A stretch of DNA of 64,000 nt from Mycobacterium sp. D16Q13 (GTDB lineage Bacteria > Actinomycetota > Actinomycetes > Mycobacteriales > Mycobacteriaceae). Under the pieces are notes generated by a model. The model had not been told where the DNA came from. It saw only the letters and a list, made by a program, of their open reading frames with translations, and did not search any database. The stretch lies in assembly GCF_002013375.1 (NCBI RefSeq), contig NZ_MAEW01000003.1, positions 682,001 through 746,000 on the forward strand, read 5' to 3'. The position numbers and the translations under genes were made by a program. Numbering within the stretch: the first letter of the stretch is position 1; each line of letters opens with the position of its first letter. Positions 44,777-53,386 of the stretch are shown here, piece after piece.

Positions 44777-45663
44777 TTCAAGTGCCCGACCAGCTCGCCC
44801 TCGGCACCGAACAACCTGTCCTGCCACTCATTCAGCAGCAGCGTGGTATCGACGTCATCCGGATGAAATCCCTTGCGCATGAACGGCTTCATATCCCGGT
44901 AGATGCCGCGGAACAGCGGGCCACGCACCATGCTGAAGGTTTCACGCAGCAGCCGCAACGGCTGGCGCCGGCCCACCGGATCGGTGGTGACGATCGAAAT
45001 CCAGGAAGCCAGCGTGATCGTCGGCACGGCGATGGTCGAGAGAAACCGCATCATGCGGATGCGCAGTTCCTCCGATGCGCCGATCTCACGGTAGACGTCG
45101 AAGGCCACCGACTTGTGCTCCAGCTCTTCGAGCGCATGCCAATTGAGCATGTTCCGGATCTCCGGGTCCGAGAGCAGTCTCTGGATATCAGGACGCCCCA
45201 GGACATTCTCGGCGAATACCGCGGTGAAGTGCTCGGCGCCCACGGTGAAGGCCAGGAGCAGGTGCCGCAACCTGGTCAGTCGGTCCGGGTCGGGGTACTG
45301 CTTGTCGAGAAACTTCTCCATACGCTCGGTGCTCTGCAGGAAGTACTCGAACCATGCTGTGGGATAACCCATCTCAGCAAGCTGCTCGTTAAGCTCACGG
45401 TGCTGCAATCCGTGCGTCATTTCCTGACCGATAAACCCGGCCACTCTCTTTTTGAGATCGGGATCGGTGATCTTGTCCCGGTAGCGGCGCACCGATCGGA
45501 CGAAGATGTCCTCGCCCGGGGGAAAGATCGCGGAAAGAAAGGCCACGGTGTGACTGAAGACGATGTCGTCCTGCGCGAAATGCTTCGGCCCCGCGGGCGT
45601 CTTTTCGAATCCGAACTGGATTCGTCGCGTCTTCGGATACGTGCCCTGGGCGGTCGCCACCAT
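44773..45663 (-). CDS. Metal-dependent hydrolase-like protein (PF10118 type)
   Basis: 296 residues from ATG 45663 (GAGAGG upstream). All-helical protein with spaced metal-binding motifs: GQEMTHGLQHRELNEQL, GAEHFTAVFAE and WHALEELEHKSVAFDVY, an E..H pattern like ferritin-type diiron proteins. Annotated in homologues as metal-dependent hydrolase, but an oxygenase or oxidase role is equally possible. Co-translated with the P450 and divergent from a MerR regulator. Confidence 0.85.
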   Translation of the reverse strand: MVATAQGTYPKTRRIQFGFEKTPAGPKHFAQDDIVFSHTVAFLSAIFPPGEDIFVRSVRRYRDKITDPDLKKRVAGFIGQEMTHGLQHRELNEQLAEMGYPTAWFEYFLQSTERMEKFLDKQYPDPDRLTRLRHLLLAFTVGAEHFTAVFAENVLGRPDIQRLLSDPEIRNMLNWHALEELEHKSVAFDVYREIGASEELRIRMMRFLSTIAVPTITLASWISIVTTDPVGRRQPLRLLRETFSMVRGPLFRGIYRDMKPFMRKGFHPDDVDTTLLLNEWQDRLFGAEGELVGHLK

Positions 45664-45704
45664 GGGTGAACCTCTCATCACTCGTCGTTGAGTTCCATCA
45701 ATAA

Positions 45705-45729
45705 CCGTAACGGAACTTTCCGTAACGGA
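45705..45729. promoter_or_regulatory. Tandem CCGTAACGGA repeats in the merR divergent promoter
   Basis: Two copies of CCGTAACGGA (45705-45714 and 45720-45729) separated by 5 bp; each is itself nearly palindromic. They lie between the divergent starts of the metal-dependent hydrolase-like gene and the MerR gene. Confidence 0.6.
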
Positions 45730-45752
45730 CAATGGGGTAATCTTTAACCCTG

Positions 45753-46493
45753 ATGGAACTGACGATCGATCAGCTGGCACAGCGGGTGGCCATGACGGCG
45801 CGCAACATCCGTGAGTGGCAGACGCTCGGACTGGTTCCCCCGCCCGAAAAGCGGGGACGTATCGGCATCTACTCCGATGACCACGTGGCGATCATTAACC
45901 ACGTGAAAAATCTTAAGTCCCAAGGCTTTCCGCTGGATGTCATCCGACGGGTCATTGACTCCGGCGGCGGCTCGGAGGACAGCGTGCGCAAGATGGTCAC
46001 CGAGGCCCTCAGTCCCTTCGCCACCGGCGAGCCGGTGATCCTCCCCCGCGCCGAGCTGGTACAGCGCCTCGGCGAGGATGCCGACACCGCACTGGCCGAG
46101 GCGGGACTGCTCTCCGACATCGACATCCAGACGGTGTCGGTGCGGGATACCGAAACACTTGACGCCATCCAGCTGCTGGTGACCGCCGGTATGTCCCTGT
46201 CTCGCATATCCGAGACGCTCCGCGAAGTCGATCGGCTTCAGCACCAGATAGCCCAACTACTTCTCGGTGCCTACGTCGCCGACGTGTGGCAGCCCTTCAC
46301 CGAATCCGGATACACCTCCACCGACTGGGAAACCATCGCCGATAATGCCTCGCGGGCAAAGCAGTTGACGGTCACGCTGGCCTCCCGGCTGTTGGCCCGT
46401 GCCCTGGACGACACCGTCGATCCGATTCTCTTGCAGCAGGCCGACGAGGCCGAGACGATGCTCAAGAGCACCCGCCCGGCCTCGTCGGCCTGA
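45753..46493 (+). CDS. MerR-family transcriptional regulator
   Basis: 246 residues. Winged helix of MerR type: LTIDQLAQRVAMTARNIREWQTLGLVPPPEKRGRIGIYSDDHVAII, then a coiled dimerisation helix and a large C-terminal domain without clustered Cys, so not a metal sensor of the classic kind. Divergent from the hydrolase-like/P450 operon with tandem CCGTAACGGA repeats between, so control of that operon is the likely role. Confidence 0.9.
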   Translation: MELTIDQLAQRVAMTARNIREWQTLGLVPPPEKRGRIGIYSDDHVAIINHVKNLKSQGFPLDVIRRVIDSGGGSEDSVRKMVTEALSPFATGEPVILPRAELVQRLGEDADTALAEAGLLSDIDIQTVSVRDTETLDAIQLLVTAGMSLSRISETLREVDRLQHQIAQLLLGAYVADVWQPFTESGYTSTDWETIADNASRAKQLTVTLASRLLARALDDTVDPILLQQADEAETMLKSTRPASSA

Positions 46494-46495
46494 GC

Positions 46496-46858
46496 TCAGT
46501 CCACCTCGCCGCAGCCCCGGTCCAGGCCACGTACCTCGATGGGGCACCAGACCGCGCGGGACACCTCGGCGGCCCACTGCTGGGCTTCGGCCAGGGTGGG
46601 CACGTCGATGATGCTGAAGCCGCCGAGCTGCTCCTTGGTCTCGGTGTAGGGACCGTCGGTGGCGGTATGCCCAGAGGCGTTGGCGGTCACCATGGTCGCG
46701 GTGTCGGCAGGCTGCAATCCGGCCGCGAACAGCCACACACCCGCCTCCTGCATGCGCCGGGTGACTGCCTGCACATCGGCGCCGATGGTTTCCAGCGCGG
46801 CGGCGTCGGGCTGGACCGCCTCGGGCGGGTAGACGATCGAGAGTAGATAGCGGCTCAT
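46496..46858 (-). CDS. YCII-related (DGPF) protein, copy 2
   Basis: 120 residues. The DGPF/YCII signature is ATDGPYTETKEQLGGFSIID, preceded by GVWLFAAGLQP. Small dimeric ferredoxin-like fold, active site with conserved His/Asp in relatives; function unknown. Second gene after its paralogue (1-bp gap). DGPF genes are characteristic targets and neighbours of ECF42 sigma factors, and such a sigma gene lies at 53.4-54.6 kb. Confidence 0.9.
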   Translation of the reverse strand: MSRYLLSIVYPPEAVQPDAAALETIGADVQAVTRRMQEAGVWLFAAGLQPADTATMVTANASGHTATDGPYTETKEQLGGFSIIDVPTLAEAQQWAAEVSRAVWCPIEVRGLDRGCGEVD

Positions 46859-46859
46859 G

Positions 46860-47216
46860 TCAGGCCTCCTCGTCCTGGAAGGGGCGCACCTCGACGGGCT
46901 CCTCGCATGCCGCCGACCCCTCGGCAGCCCACTTCAGCGCCGCGTCCAGGTCGGGCGCGTTGATGATCCAGAAACCGCCGAGGTGCTCCTTGGTTTCCAG
47001 GTATGGGCCGTCGGTGGTGGTGATCTTGCCGTCCGCGCTGCGCACCACCGTCGCATCCGACGGTTCGGTCAGCCCGTTGGCGAAGACCCAGACACCGGCC
47101 TCCTTCATCCTCTCGTTGAGCACGCCAGTCTGTGCGTAGAGCCGCTGCACATCCTCGTCACTCCAATCGGCCGCGTTCTCCGCGTAACTGTGGACCGAGA
47201 GTAAGTACTGCTTCAT
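46860..47216 (-). CDS. YCII-related (DGPF) protein, copy 1
   Basis: 118 residues, closely similar to the next gene: GVWVFANGLTEP and TTDGPYLETKEHLGGFWII. First gene of the pair. Its promoter TGTCGATT-N13-TTCGTGG at 47277-47304 is shared with the ECF sigma factor gene, supporting control by that sigma factor. Confidence 0.9.
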   Translation of the reverse strand: MKQYLLSVHSYAENAADWSDEDVQRLYAQTGVLNERMKEAGVWVFANGLTEPSDATVVRSADGKITTTDGPYLETKEHLGGFWIINAPDLDAALKWAAEGSAACEEPVEVRPFQDEEA

Positions 47217-47276
47217 GGTCGTCCTTTTCTATCCGTAGCCATCGATGGGCGCCCGTTCGGCTTCCCTTCAACCACA

Positions 47277-47304
47277 CCACGAATAGACCTCCCCAGAATC
47301 GACA
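47277..47304 (-). promoter_or_regulatory. Candidate ECF42 promoter of the YCII pair
   Basis: Minus strand: TGTCGATT, 13 bp, TTCGTGG, ending 60 bp before the first YCII start. The same two elements at the same spacing precede the ECF sigma gene at 54655-54682. Confidence 0.75.
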
Positions 47305-47358
47305 CCTCATCGAAAATTCGGGAAGAGATCGCGAAAGATCGTGCTTGGAACCGCCTAC

Positions 47359-49209
47359 TTAGGAGGCGCGCGTTCCGAGTTTGTTGTTCAGGTACTCCTG
47401 GCGGCAGGCTCGGCGTGCGATCTTTCCGCTGCTGGTACGCGGGATCGCGCCGGCCTGAACCAGCTGCACATCGGTGACCGGCAGTGTGTGCCGACGGGAC
47501 ACCGCGGCGCGGATCGCGTCGACGATGGGGCTGGGTTCGGCCCGCCCGGCTCCAGCGGCCCGCTCAGCGACGATGACCAATCTCTCCCCGGCGCCATCAC
47601 CCGCATCGACGCCAACCGGCAACTCGTTGGCGGGCACCGAGAAGGCCGCCACGAAGCCGCGCCGCACCACCGGCGACGACTCTTCGACCGTGGCCTCGAT
47701 GTCGTGCGGGTAGTGGTTACGGCCGTCCACAATCACCAGATCTTTAACCCGCCCGGTGATGTAGAGCTCGCCGTCGACATAGACACCAAGGTCTCCGGTG
47801 CGGAACCAGAGCGCGCCCGGTTCGGTACCCACGGCGTGACTGTCCTCGGCTACACGTTCCTGCAGCTTGTTATGGAAGGAGAGGTCTGTCTCTCTGGGCC
47901 GGCCCCAGTAACCGCGGCCAATGTTGTTGCCGTGCAGCCAGATCTCACCCACCTGCCCGTCGGGCAGCTCCGCCTCGGTGCCGGGATTGACGATGACAGC
48001 CCACTGGCTGCGGGCGATCTGCCCACACGACACTTGCGGCACCGCATTCTCGTGAGTGGCTTCCACGCGGACCGCATACCCTGCGCCTAGCTGTTCACGA
48101 TCCACATAGATGACAGACGGCTCTGCCTCGGGGGCGATGGAGGAGACGAACAGCGTCGCCTCGGCCATGCCGTAGGAGGGCTTAATGGCGTTGGGCGGCA
48201 GACCATGTGGGCCGAAGGCTGCGTTGAACTTCCGGATCGAGGCAATGCTGACCGGCTCGGAACCATTGATCAGCCCCGCCACATTGCTCAGGTCTAGGGC
48301 TTCGCCGTCCTTCGGTAGGCCGCGCTCGGCGGCGAGCTCGAAGGCGAAGTTGGGGGCTGCTCCAAAGGTGCGGCCCAGGTGAGACGCGGCCGCCAGCTCC
48401 TTGATCCAGCGTCCGGGCCTGCGCACGAACGACATCGGGGACATCAGCGTCATCCGGCCTCCGCAGAGCGGGAACATGAGCATGAGCAGACCCATGTCGT
48501 GATAGAGCGGCAGCCAACTCGCTCCTCGGACATCGACATCCAGGCCCACCGAGATGACCATTTGCAGGACGTTGGTCATCACCGCACGGTGGGTGATCTC
48601 CACACCGGCGGGCACTCGCGTCGAACCCGATGTGTACTGCAAGTAGGCGATGTCATCGGTACTCGGCGTCACTCTGGCATAGGTCGCGCCCACCGAATTC
48701 GGCACGCCGTCGACGGCAAGTACCCGGGGGCGACGCTCGCGCGGCAGTCTTCGGACGAAGCTGCTGACGGATTCGGCGGCCGCTTCGTTGGTAAGCACGA
48801 CCGTCGGTTGGGCGTCGGTAAGCACCGCGTCGAGCCGTTCGGCGTGCCCGGGAAGTTCCGGGGCGAAGAGGGGGACCGCGATGTTTCCGGCCTCGATGGC
48901 GGCGAAGAAGCCGATGACGTAATCAAGGCCTTGGGGCGCCAGGATCGCGACCCGGTCTCCCGGCTTGGTCACCTGCTGAAGCCGTGCCGCGACGGCACGG
49001 GAACGCGCACGAAGCTGTGGCCAGTTCAGATCGGACGGTTCGCCGTCCGGGTCGCTACTGAAGTCCACATAGCGATAGGCAAAAGTGTCGTGCTCGCCGT
49101 CGACAGCGCTCTCAAGATAATGGTTGACGGTGTAACCGTCCGGTAAGGAGATGGCGCCCGTCTCGTCCAGGTACTCCTCGACACGTAACCCTGTCACCAG
49201 CGCACTCAT
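47359..49209 (-). CDS. Fatty-acyl-AMP ligase (FadD, FAAL type)
   Basis: 616 residues of the ANL superfamily. The FAAL-specific LPLYHDMGLL motif, AMP-binding YLQYTSGSTR, SYGMAEATLF and the late TGRVKDLVIVDGRNHYP hinge are present, ending in RTSSGKIARRACRQ with the catalytic Lys. FAALs activate fatty acids as acyl-adenylates for transfer to polyketide synthases or other carriers. Overall like the FadD32 group but no polyketide synthase is adjacent; two P450 genes are divergent. Substrate chain not deducible. Confidence 0.93.
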   Translation of the reverse strand: MSALVTGLRVEEYLDETGAISLPDGYTVNHYLESAVDGEHDTFAYRYVDFSSDPDGEPSDLNWPQLRARSRAVAARLQQVTKPGDRVAILAPQGLDYVIGFFAAIEAGNIAVPLFAPELPGHAERLDAVLTDAQPTVVLTNEAAAESVSSFVRRLPRERRPRVLAVDGVPNSVGATYARVTPSTDDIAYLQYTSGSTRVPAGVEITHRAVMTNVLQMVISVGLDVDVRGASWLPLYHDMGLLMLMFPLCGGRMTLMSPMSFVRRPGRWIKELAAASHLGRTFGAAPNFAFELAAERGLPKDGEALDLSNVAGLINGSEPVSIASIRKFNAAFGPHGLPPNAIKPSYGMAEATLFVSSIAPEAEPSVIYVDREQLGAGYAVRVEATHENAVPQVSCGQIARSQWAVIVNPGTEAELPDGQVGEIWLHGNNIGRGYWGRPRETDLSFHNKLQERVAEDSHAVGTEPGALWFRTGDLGVYVDGELYITGRVKDLVIVDGRNHYPHDIEATVEESSPVVRRGFVAAFSVPANELPVGVDAGDGAGERLVIVAERAAGAGRAEPSPIVDAIRAAVSRRHTLPVTDVQLVQAGAIPRTSSGKIARRACRQEYLNNKLGTRAS

Positions 49210-49558
49210 CCCAACCTCCGCGTAGCCGTAACCACGACAGCCGGACGACGAGTAGCCATGAATAAGCCATCACGCTTTGCTACGGTCCCGACCGAACGTA
49301 GATGGTACGTGACGTACCAGTAGCAAACGGTACTCGAAGTCCCACTAGGACGCCGTGTCTAAAAAGGCCCGAGAGCACATTGTTCACTGTGTGCTTTGAC
49401 ACCCCGGAGTAGTGATGTGATCGGTACGACCGATCGACGCCGGGCGTGGCCCATCTCCTGCCTGCAGCCTGGGAAATCCCTCAAGATTTTTCGGCATTCC
49501 CTTCCCGCCGGGCCGCTATTAGACTCGTGACAAATAGCATCCAGCGTCGGAGGCAGAT
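49210..49558. promoter_or_regulatory. Divergent intergenic region FAAL <-> P450, with two palindromes
   Basis: 349 bp without a supportable gene. It holds GGTACGTGACGTACC (49304-49318, 7-bp arms, one central base) nearer the FAAL gene and GATCGGT-ACG-ACCGATC (49419-49435) nearer the P450. Both look like regulator sites; no regulator gene is adjacent. A GGAGGC ribosome site precedes the P450 ATG. Confidence 0.6.
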
Positions 49559-50899
49559 ATGCGCCCCAGGAATCGGGTCAAGTACTGGTCGCGGTGGGTG
49601 GCCATGCACGGCATCAGCCGCATCGGACTACTCACGCAGGTCCGGACGATGCCGTTGGCGGCGTTGTTCCTCAGCCCGGACCGAGCCGACAATCACTACC
49701 GGTACATCGAACAGATCCGGTCAGTCGGTCCGATCGCTCCGGCTCGCGCCACCGGCCTGGTCTTCACCGGCCTGGCGCAGACACGCGAGATCTTGCGGGA
49801 CCACCGATTCATCACGATGGCGCCCAACAACATTCCCTCCCCCGTTCTGCCCCAGGCGCTCAGCCGGTGGATCTTCGAGAAAACCGAGCCCGGTCTGCCC
49901 AATCCGGTGGAGCCGCCCGCCATGCTGGCCGTCGATCCGCCCGAACACACCCGGTTCCGCAAGCTGGTATCCAAGGCGTTCACGCCGCGCGCGGTGAGCA
50001 AGTTGGAAGACCGCGTCCGCGAGGTGACACTCGAACTGCTCGAGAACCTGGAACGGCAAGAGCGCGCCGATCTGCTCGACGACTACGCGTCCCAACTACC
50101 GGTGGCGATCATCGCCGAGATGCTCGGCGTGCCGCGCGCCGACGCCCCCTTCCTTCTCCAATGGGGCAACCACGGAGCGGCGCTCTTGGATATCGGCATG
50201 ACCTGGTCGGCGTATCGAGACGCCACCCAGGCGCTCGTGGAGATCGACCGCTACTTCGACGCGCACCTGATCCAGTTGCGCAGCGAGCTGGCGCAGGATC
50301 CCACCCTCGACGGCATCCTCGCGAGCATCGTGCGCGACGGCGATCTGAACGACCGCGAACTCAAGGCAACCATGGCACTGCTGCTCGGCGCCGGATTCGA
50401 GACGACGGTCAATCTCATCGGGAATGGCATCGTGGCTCTGCTGCGTCACTCAGAACAGCTGGACTATCTGCGGGAGAATCCGGAGGGGTGGCCGAACGCC
50501 GTCGAGGAGATTCTGCGCTACGACTCCCCCGTGCAGGTCACCGGCCGGGTAGCCACCGAAACAGTCGAATTCGAAGGGCACACACTGCCTGCCGGCTCTA
50601 TGGCGGTGCTGCTGCTCGGTGGCGCCAACCGCGACCCGGCTGTTTTCGACGAGCCCGATGTCTTCGACGTCAGCCGCGCCAACGCACGCGAGCACGTGGC
50701 GTTCGGCAGCGGAGTACATGTCTGCCTGGGGGCGAGCCTGGCCCGGATGGAAGGAGTGGTGGCGTTGCAGTCGCTCTTCGAACGCTTCCCCGAACTCTCC
50801 CTGGCCGCCGATCCGACCCCCGGTAAGCATGTCAATCTGCATGGCTTCGGAAGCCTGCCGGTGAACCTCGGCCGTGCCCGGGTGCGGGCCAGCAGTTAA
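49559..50899 (+). CDS. Cytochrome P450
   Basis: 446 residues. I-helix LLLGAGFETTVNLIG, ExxR in EEILRY, haem loop FGSGVHVCLGASLARME. N-terminus without a membrane anchor. Highly similar in layout to the next P450 gene (ATETVEFEGHTLPAG/ATETVEIEGHTIEAG, ANRDPA.F), so a tandem duplication. Likely part of a unit with the divergent fatty-acyl-AMP ligase. Substrate unknown. Confidence 0.95.
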   Translation: MRPRNRVKYWSRWVAMHGISRIGLLTQVRTMPLAALFLSPDRADNHYRYIEQIRSVGPIAPARATGLVFTGLAQTREILRDHRFITMAPNNIPSPVLPQALSRWIFEKTEPGLPNPVEPPAMLAVDPPEHTRFRKLVSKAFTPRAVSKLEDRVREVTLELLENLERQERADLLDDYASQLPVAIIAEMLGVPRADAPFLLQWGNHGAALLDIGMTWSAYRDATQALVEIDRYFDAHLIQLRSELAQDPTLDGILASIVRDGDLNDRELKATMALLLGAGFETTVNLIGNGIVALLRHSEQLDYLRENPEGWPNAVEEILRYDSPVQVTGRVATETVEFEGHTLPAGSMAVLLLGGANRDPAVFDEPDVFDVSRANAREHVAFGSGVHVCLGASLARMEGVVALQSLFERFPELSLAADPTPGKHVNLHGFGSLPVNLGRARVRASS

Positions 50900-50957
50900 T
50901 CTCGAGGCTGCTTGGTGTCCGCTTGGCATCGAGCGGGCCGACACGGGGATCGGACAG

Positions 50958-52247
50958 ATGCACGACCGGATCAAACAGCGCACCCATTGGGCCGTGACGC
51001 ATGGGATAGCCCGTGCGTACCTGAAAGTGCTTGCCCGCCGAGGTGAACCCGTCGCGCAGCTCGGAATCGACACCGCCCAGGCCGCGGGCATCTACGGCAT
51101 CATCGACAAAATCCGCGGCCGCGGAAGGATGTCACAGTCCGGCGGTGGCTGGATCACCGCGGATGCGCAGATCGTCCGAACAATCTTCCGCGACAACCGG
51201 TTCGTCACCTTCAAGCCCGAGCACCGGTCCGCGTCGCCCATCATCAAGCGCCTGGCCGCGTGGAGCGACCCGCGGCTGCTCAATCCCGCCGAGCCGCCAT
51301 CCATTCTGATCACCGACCCACCCGATCACGGTCGGCTGCGACGTCTTGTCGCCGCGCCATTCACTCCGCGCGCCATCGAGTCTCTCCGCGGACGCATCCA
51401 GGAGGTGACGAACGGCCACCTGGACGCGCTGGAACAGCGTCCTCACCCGGATCTGATCACCGATTTCACCGCGAAAATCCCCATCGCCGTGATCGGCGAG
51501 ATGATCGCCGTACCTCCGCAGGACTACTCGCTCCTGTACACGGCCATGAATCGCGCGATCCAGCTGATCGCTACCACCGCACCGTCTTGGCGCCAATACC
51601 AGGATGGCACAGCGGCTTTACGGGAAATAGATGAGTACCTCGAGAAGCACGTCGCCCGGCTTCGCCGGGACGGAACCACGAGCGAACTGGCCGCAGGGCT
51701 TCTCGACAGTGATCTGAGCCATTTCGAGCTCAAGATGTTCTTCGCGGTGTTCCTGGGCGCGGGATTCGTGACCACCACGCACCTGATGGGCAAGGCGATA
51801 GTCACACTGCTGCGCCACCCGGAGCAGCTGGCGGCGCTACACGCCGATCCGAGTCTGTGGCCCAACGCCGTCGAGGAGCTCATGCGCTACGACACCTCGA
51901 ATCAATGGTCCGCCCGCGTCGCCACCGAGACGGTCGAGATCGAGGGACACACCATCGAGGCGGGTCAGTCGGCGCTGCTGTTGCTCGGCGGGGCCAACCG
52001 CGACCCCGCCGCATTCGAGAACCCGGACGTCTTCGACATCACCCGCGCCAATGCGCGCGAGAACATCACGCTGGGCACCGGAATTCACGTGTGCCTCGGC
52101 CAGGTGCTGGCACGCGTCGAGCTGCACATCGCCCTGCAGTCGCTCTTCGAACGCTTCCCGCGCTTAGCGCTGGCAGGCGAGCCACAGTACTTCGACGGGA
52201 TGGGTATTCACGGGCTGCGCAGTCTGCCCGTGACGCTGGGGCATTAA
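50958..52247 (+). CDS. Cytochrome P450 with atypical active-site residues
   Basis: 429 residues from ATG 50958. K-helix EELMRY is normal, and the haem Cys is present in LGTGIHVCLGQVLARVE, but the Phe seven residues before Cys is Leu. The I-helix reads FLGAGFVTTTHLMG: the acidic residue of the acid-alcohol pair (Glu/Asp) is Val. Proton delivery for oxygen scission may be altered, so it could be a peroxygenase, a non-monooxygenase P450 or an inactive paralogue. It ends in a 4-nt overlap with lpqI. Confidence 0.9.
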   Translation: MHDRIKQRTHWAVTHGIARAYLKVLARRGEPVAQLGIDTAQAAGIYGIIDKIRGRGRMSQSGGGWITADAQIVRTIFRDNRFVTFKPEHRSASPIIKRLAAWSDPRLLNPAEPPSILITDPPDHGRLRRLVAAPFTPRAIESLRGRIQEVTNGHLDALEQRPHPDLITDFTAKIPIAVIGEMIAVPPQDYSLLYTAMNRAIQLIATTAPSWRQYQDGTAALREIDEYLEKHVARLRRDGTTSELAAGLLDSDLSHFELKMFFAVFLGAGFVTTTHLMGKAIVTLLRHPEQLAALHADPSLWPNAVEELMRYDTSNQWSARVATETVEIEGHTIEAGQSALLLLGGANRDPAAFENPDVFDITRANARENITLGTGIHVCLGQVLARVELHIALQSLFERFPRLALAGEPQYFDGMGIHGLRSLPVTLGH

Positions 52248-53374
52248 CCGCAGGCGGGAACACCCTTGAACGCCAGCACCCGGCGCACCGACGCATTGAT
52301 CGCGTCGCCGTTCAATTCACCTGCGTTGTAGGCCGATTCGAGACGGTCCAGAACAGAGCCGACCTTCTCGGTACTCACCCAGAGCGCCCAGTCGATGCCC
52401 GCCTTGATCGACTTGAGCACGGCCTCCTCGATCGGGAAGCGGTCGGTGATGGCAGCCATCGAGGACAAGTCATCGGTGAAGATCACGCCGTCGTAAGTCG
52501 GCGCTCCGTAGCCGGTTCCCTTGCGCAGCAAGTCGACTGCGGCAGCGCTCAGGCTGGCCGGGTCGTCGCCGGTCAGTCCGGGCACCTGCATGTGGCCGAT
52601 CATCACGGCGGCACCGCTGGTCACCAGCGAGCGGTACGGCACCAAATCGGTGTCCCGCAGCTGCTCCAGCGGCGGGGTCACCACACCGTTGGTGTGCGAA
52701 TCGCCCGAAGCGTGACCATGGCCCGGGAAATGCTTGACCACGGCGCCTACGCCGCCGGCCTGATATCCCCGCACGGCGGCCTCGGCGTACTCGGCGACCT
52801 TCTGCGGATCGCCGCTGTAGGAACGGTCGCCTATCGCGCCATCAGGGTCGCCATCGGTCACATCGGCATCGGGGGCGAAGTCGATGGTGATGCCGAGGTC
52901 CTTCATCTTCTGACCACGTTCCTGGCTGAGCGCCTGCACCTGTTCGGGGGTCTGGGTGGCGGCCAGCTCCCGGGCGGACGGCGACGGACCAATGAGGTCC
53001 TTCAGACGAGACACCCGGCCGCCCTCCTCGTCGACGCTCACCGCGGCCGGGATCGGCCCGGCGGTGACGACGTCGTGCAGGGAGCCGTCGGTCAGCATCT
53101 CCTTCTTGGTCCAGCTGCCGACGAAGATGCCGCCGACGTGGTGATCACGCACCAGTGCGCGGGCGTCGTCGGCGTCCTTGACGCCCACCATGAGTAGCTG
53201 CGCCAACCTGTCGCGGGTGCTCAGGCAGGCTAGATCGCCTGCGGGCGCGGCAGTGACGGGCGTCTTTGGTGCGGACGTAGCAGACTCCTTCGCGGGCTCC
53301 GGCGCGTTGCCGCCACAGGCGGACAGCGCCACCGCAACGAGACCGGTCAGTACTAGCCCTGCACGCATTCTCAT
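52244..53374 (-). CDS. lpqI: Lipoprotein beta-N-acetylglucosaminidase LpqI (GH3)
   Basis: 376 residues. Lipoprotein signal with lipobox ALSAC (Cys about 20), then a Pro/Ala linker and a GH3 barrel: VSVDEEGGRVSRLKD, KHFPGHGHASGDSH with the loop His/Asp acting as acid-base, and GVIFTDDLSSM with the nucleophile Asp. LpqI recycles muropeptide GlcNAc-anhydroMurNAc or related sugars in mycobacteria. Position matches Rv0237. Overlaps the convergent P450 stop by 4 nt. Confidence 0.95.
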   Translation of the reverse strand: MRMRAGLVLTGLVAVALSACGGNAPEPAKESATSAPKTPVTAAPAGDLACLSTRDRLAQLLMVGVKDADDARALVRDHHVGGIFVGSWTKKEMLTDGSLHDVVTAGPIPAAVSVDEEGGRVSRLKDLIGPSPSARELAATQTPEQVQALSQERGQKMKDLGITIDFAPDADVTDGDPDGAIGDRSYSGDPQKVAEYAEAAVRGYQAGGVGAVVKHFPGHGHASGDSHTNGVVTPPLEQLRDTDLVPYRSLVTSGAAVMIGHMQVPGLTGDDPASLSAAAVDLLRKGTGYGAPTYDGVIFTDDLSSMAAITDRFPIEEAVLKSIKAGIDWALWVSTEKVGSVLDRLESAYNAGELNGDAINASVRRVLAFKGVPACG

Positions 53375-53386
53375 GAGGCCATCGTG

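Noticed and set aside
51857-53197. 446-residue plus-strand open frame
   Set aside because: Out-of-frame continuation over the P450 then antisense to lpqI; no motif.
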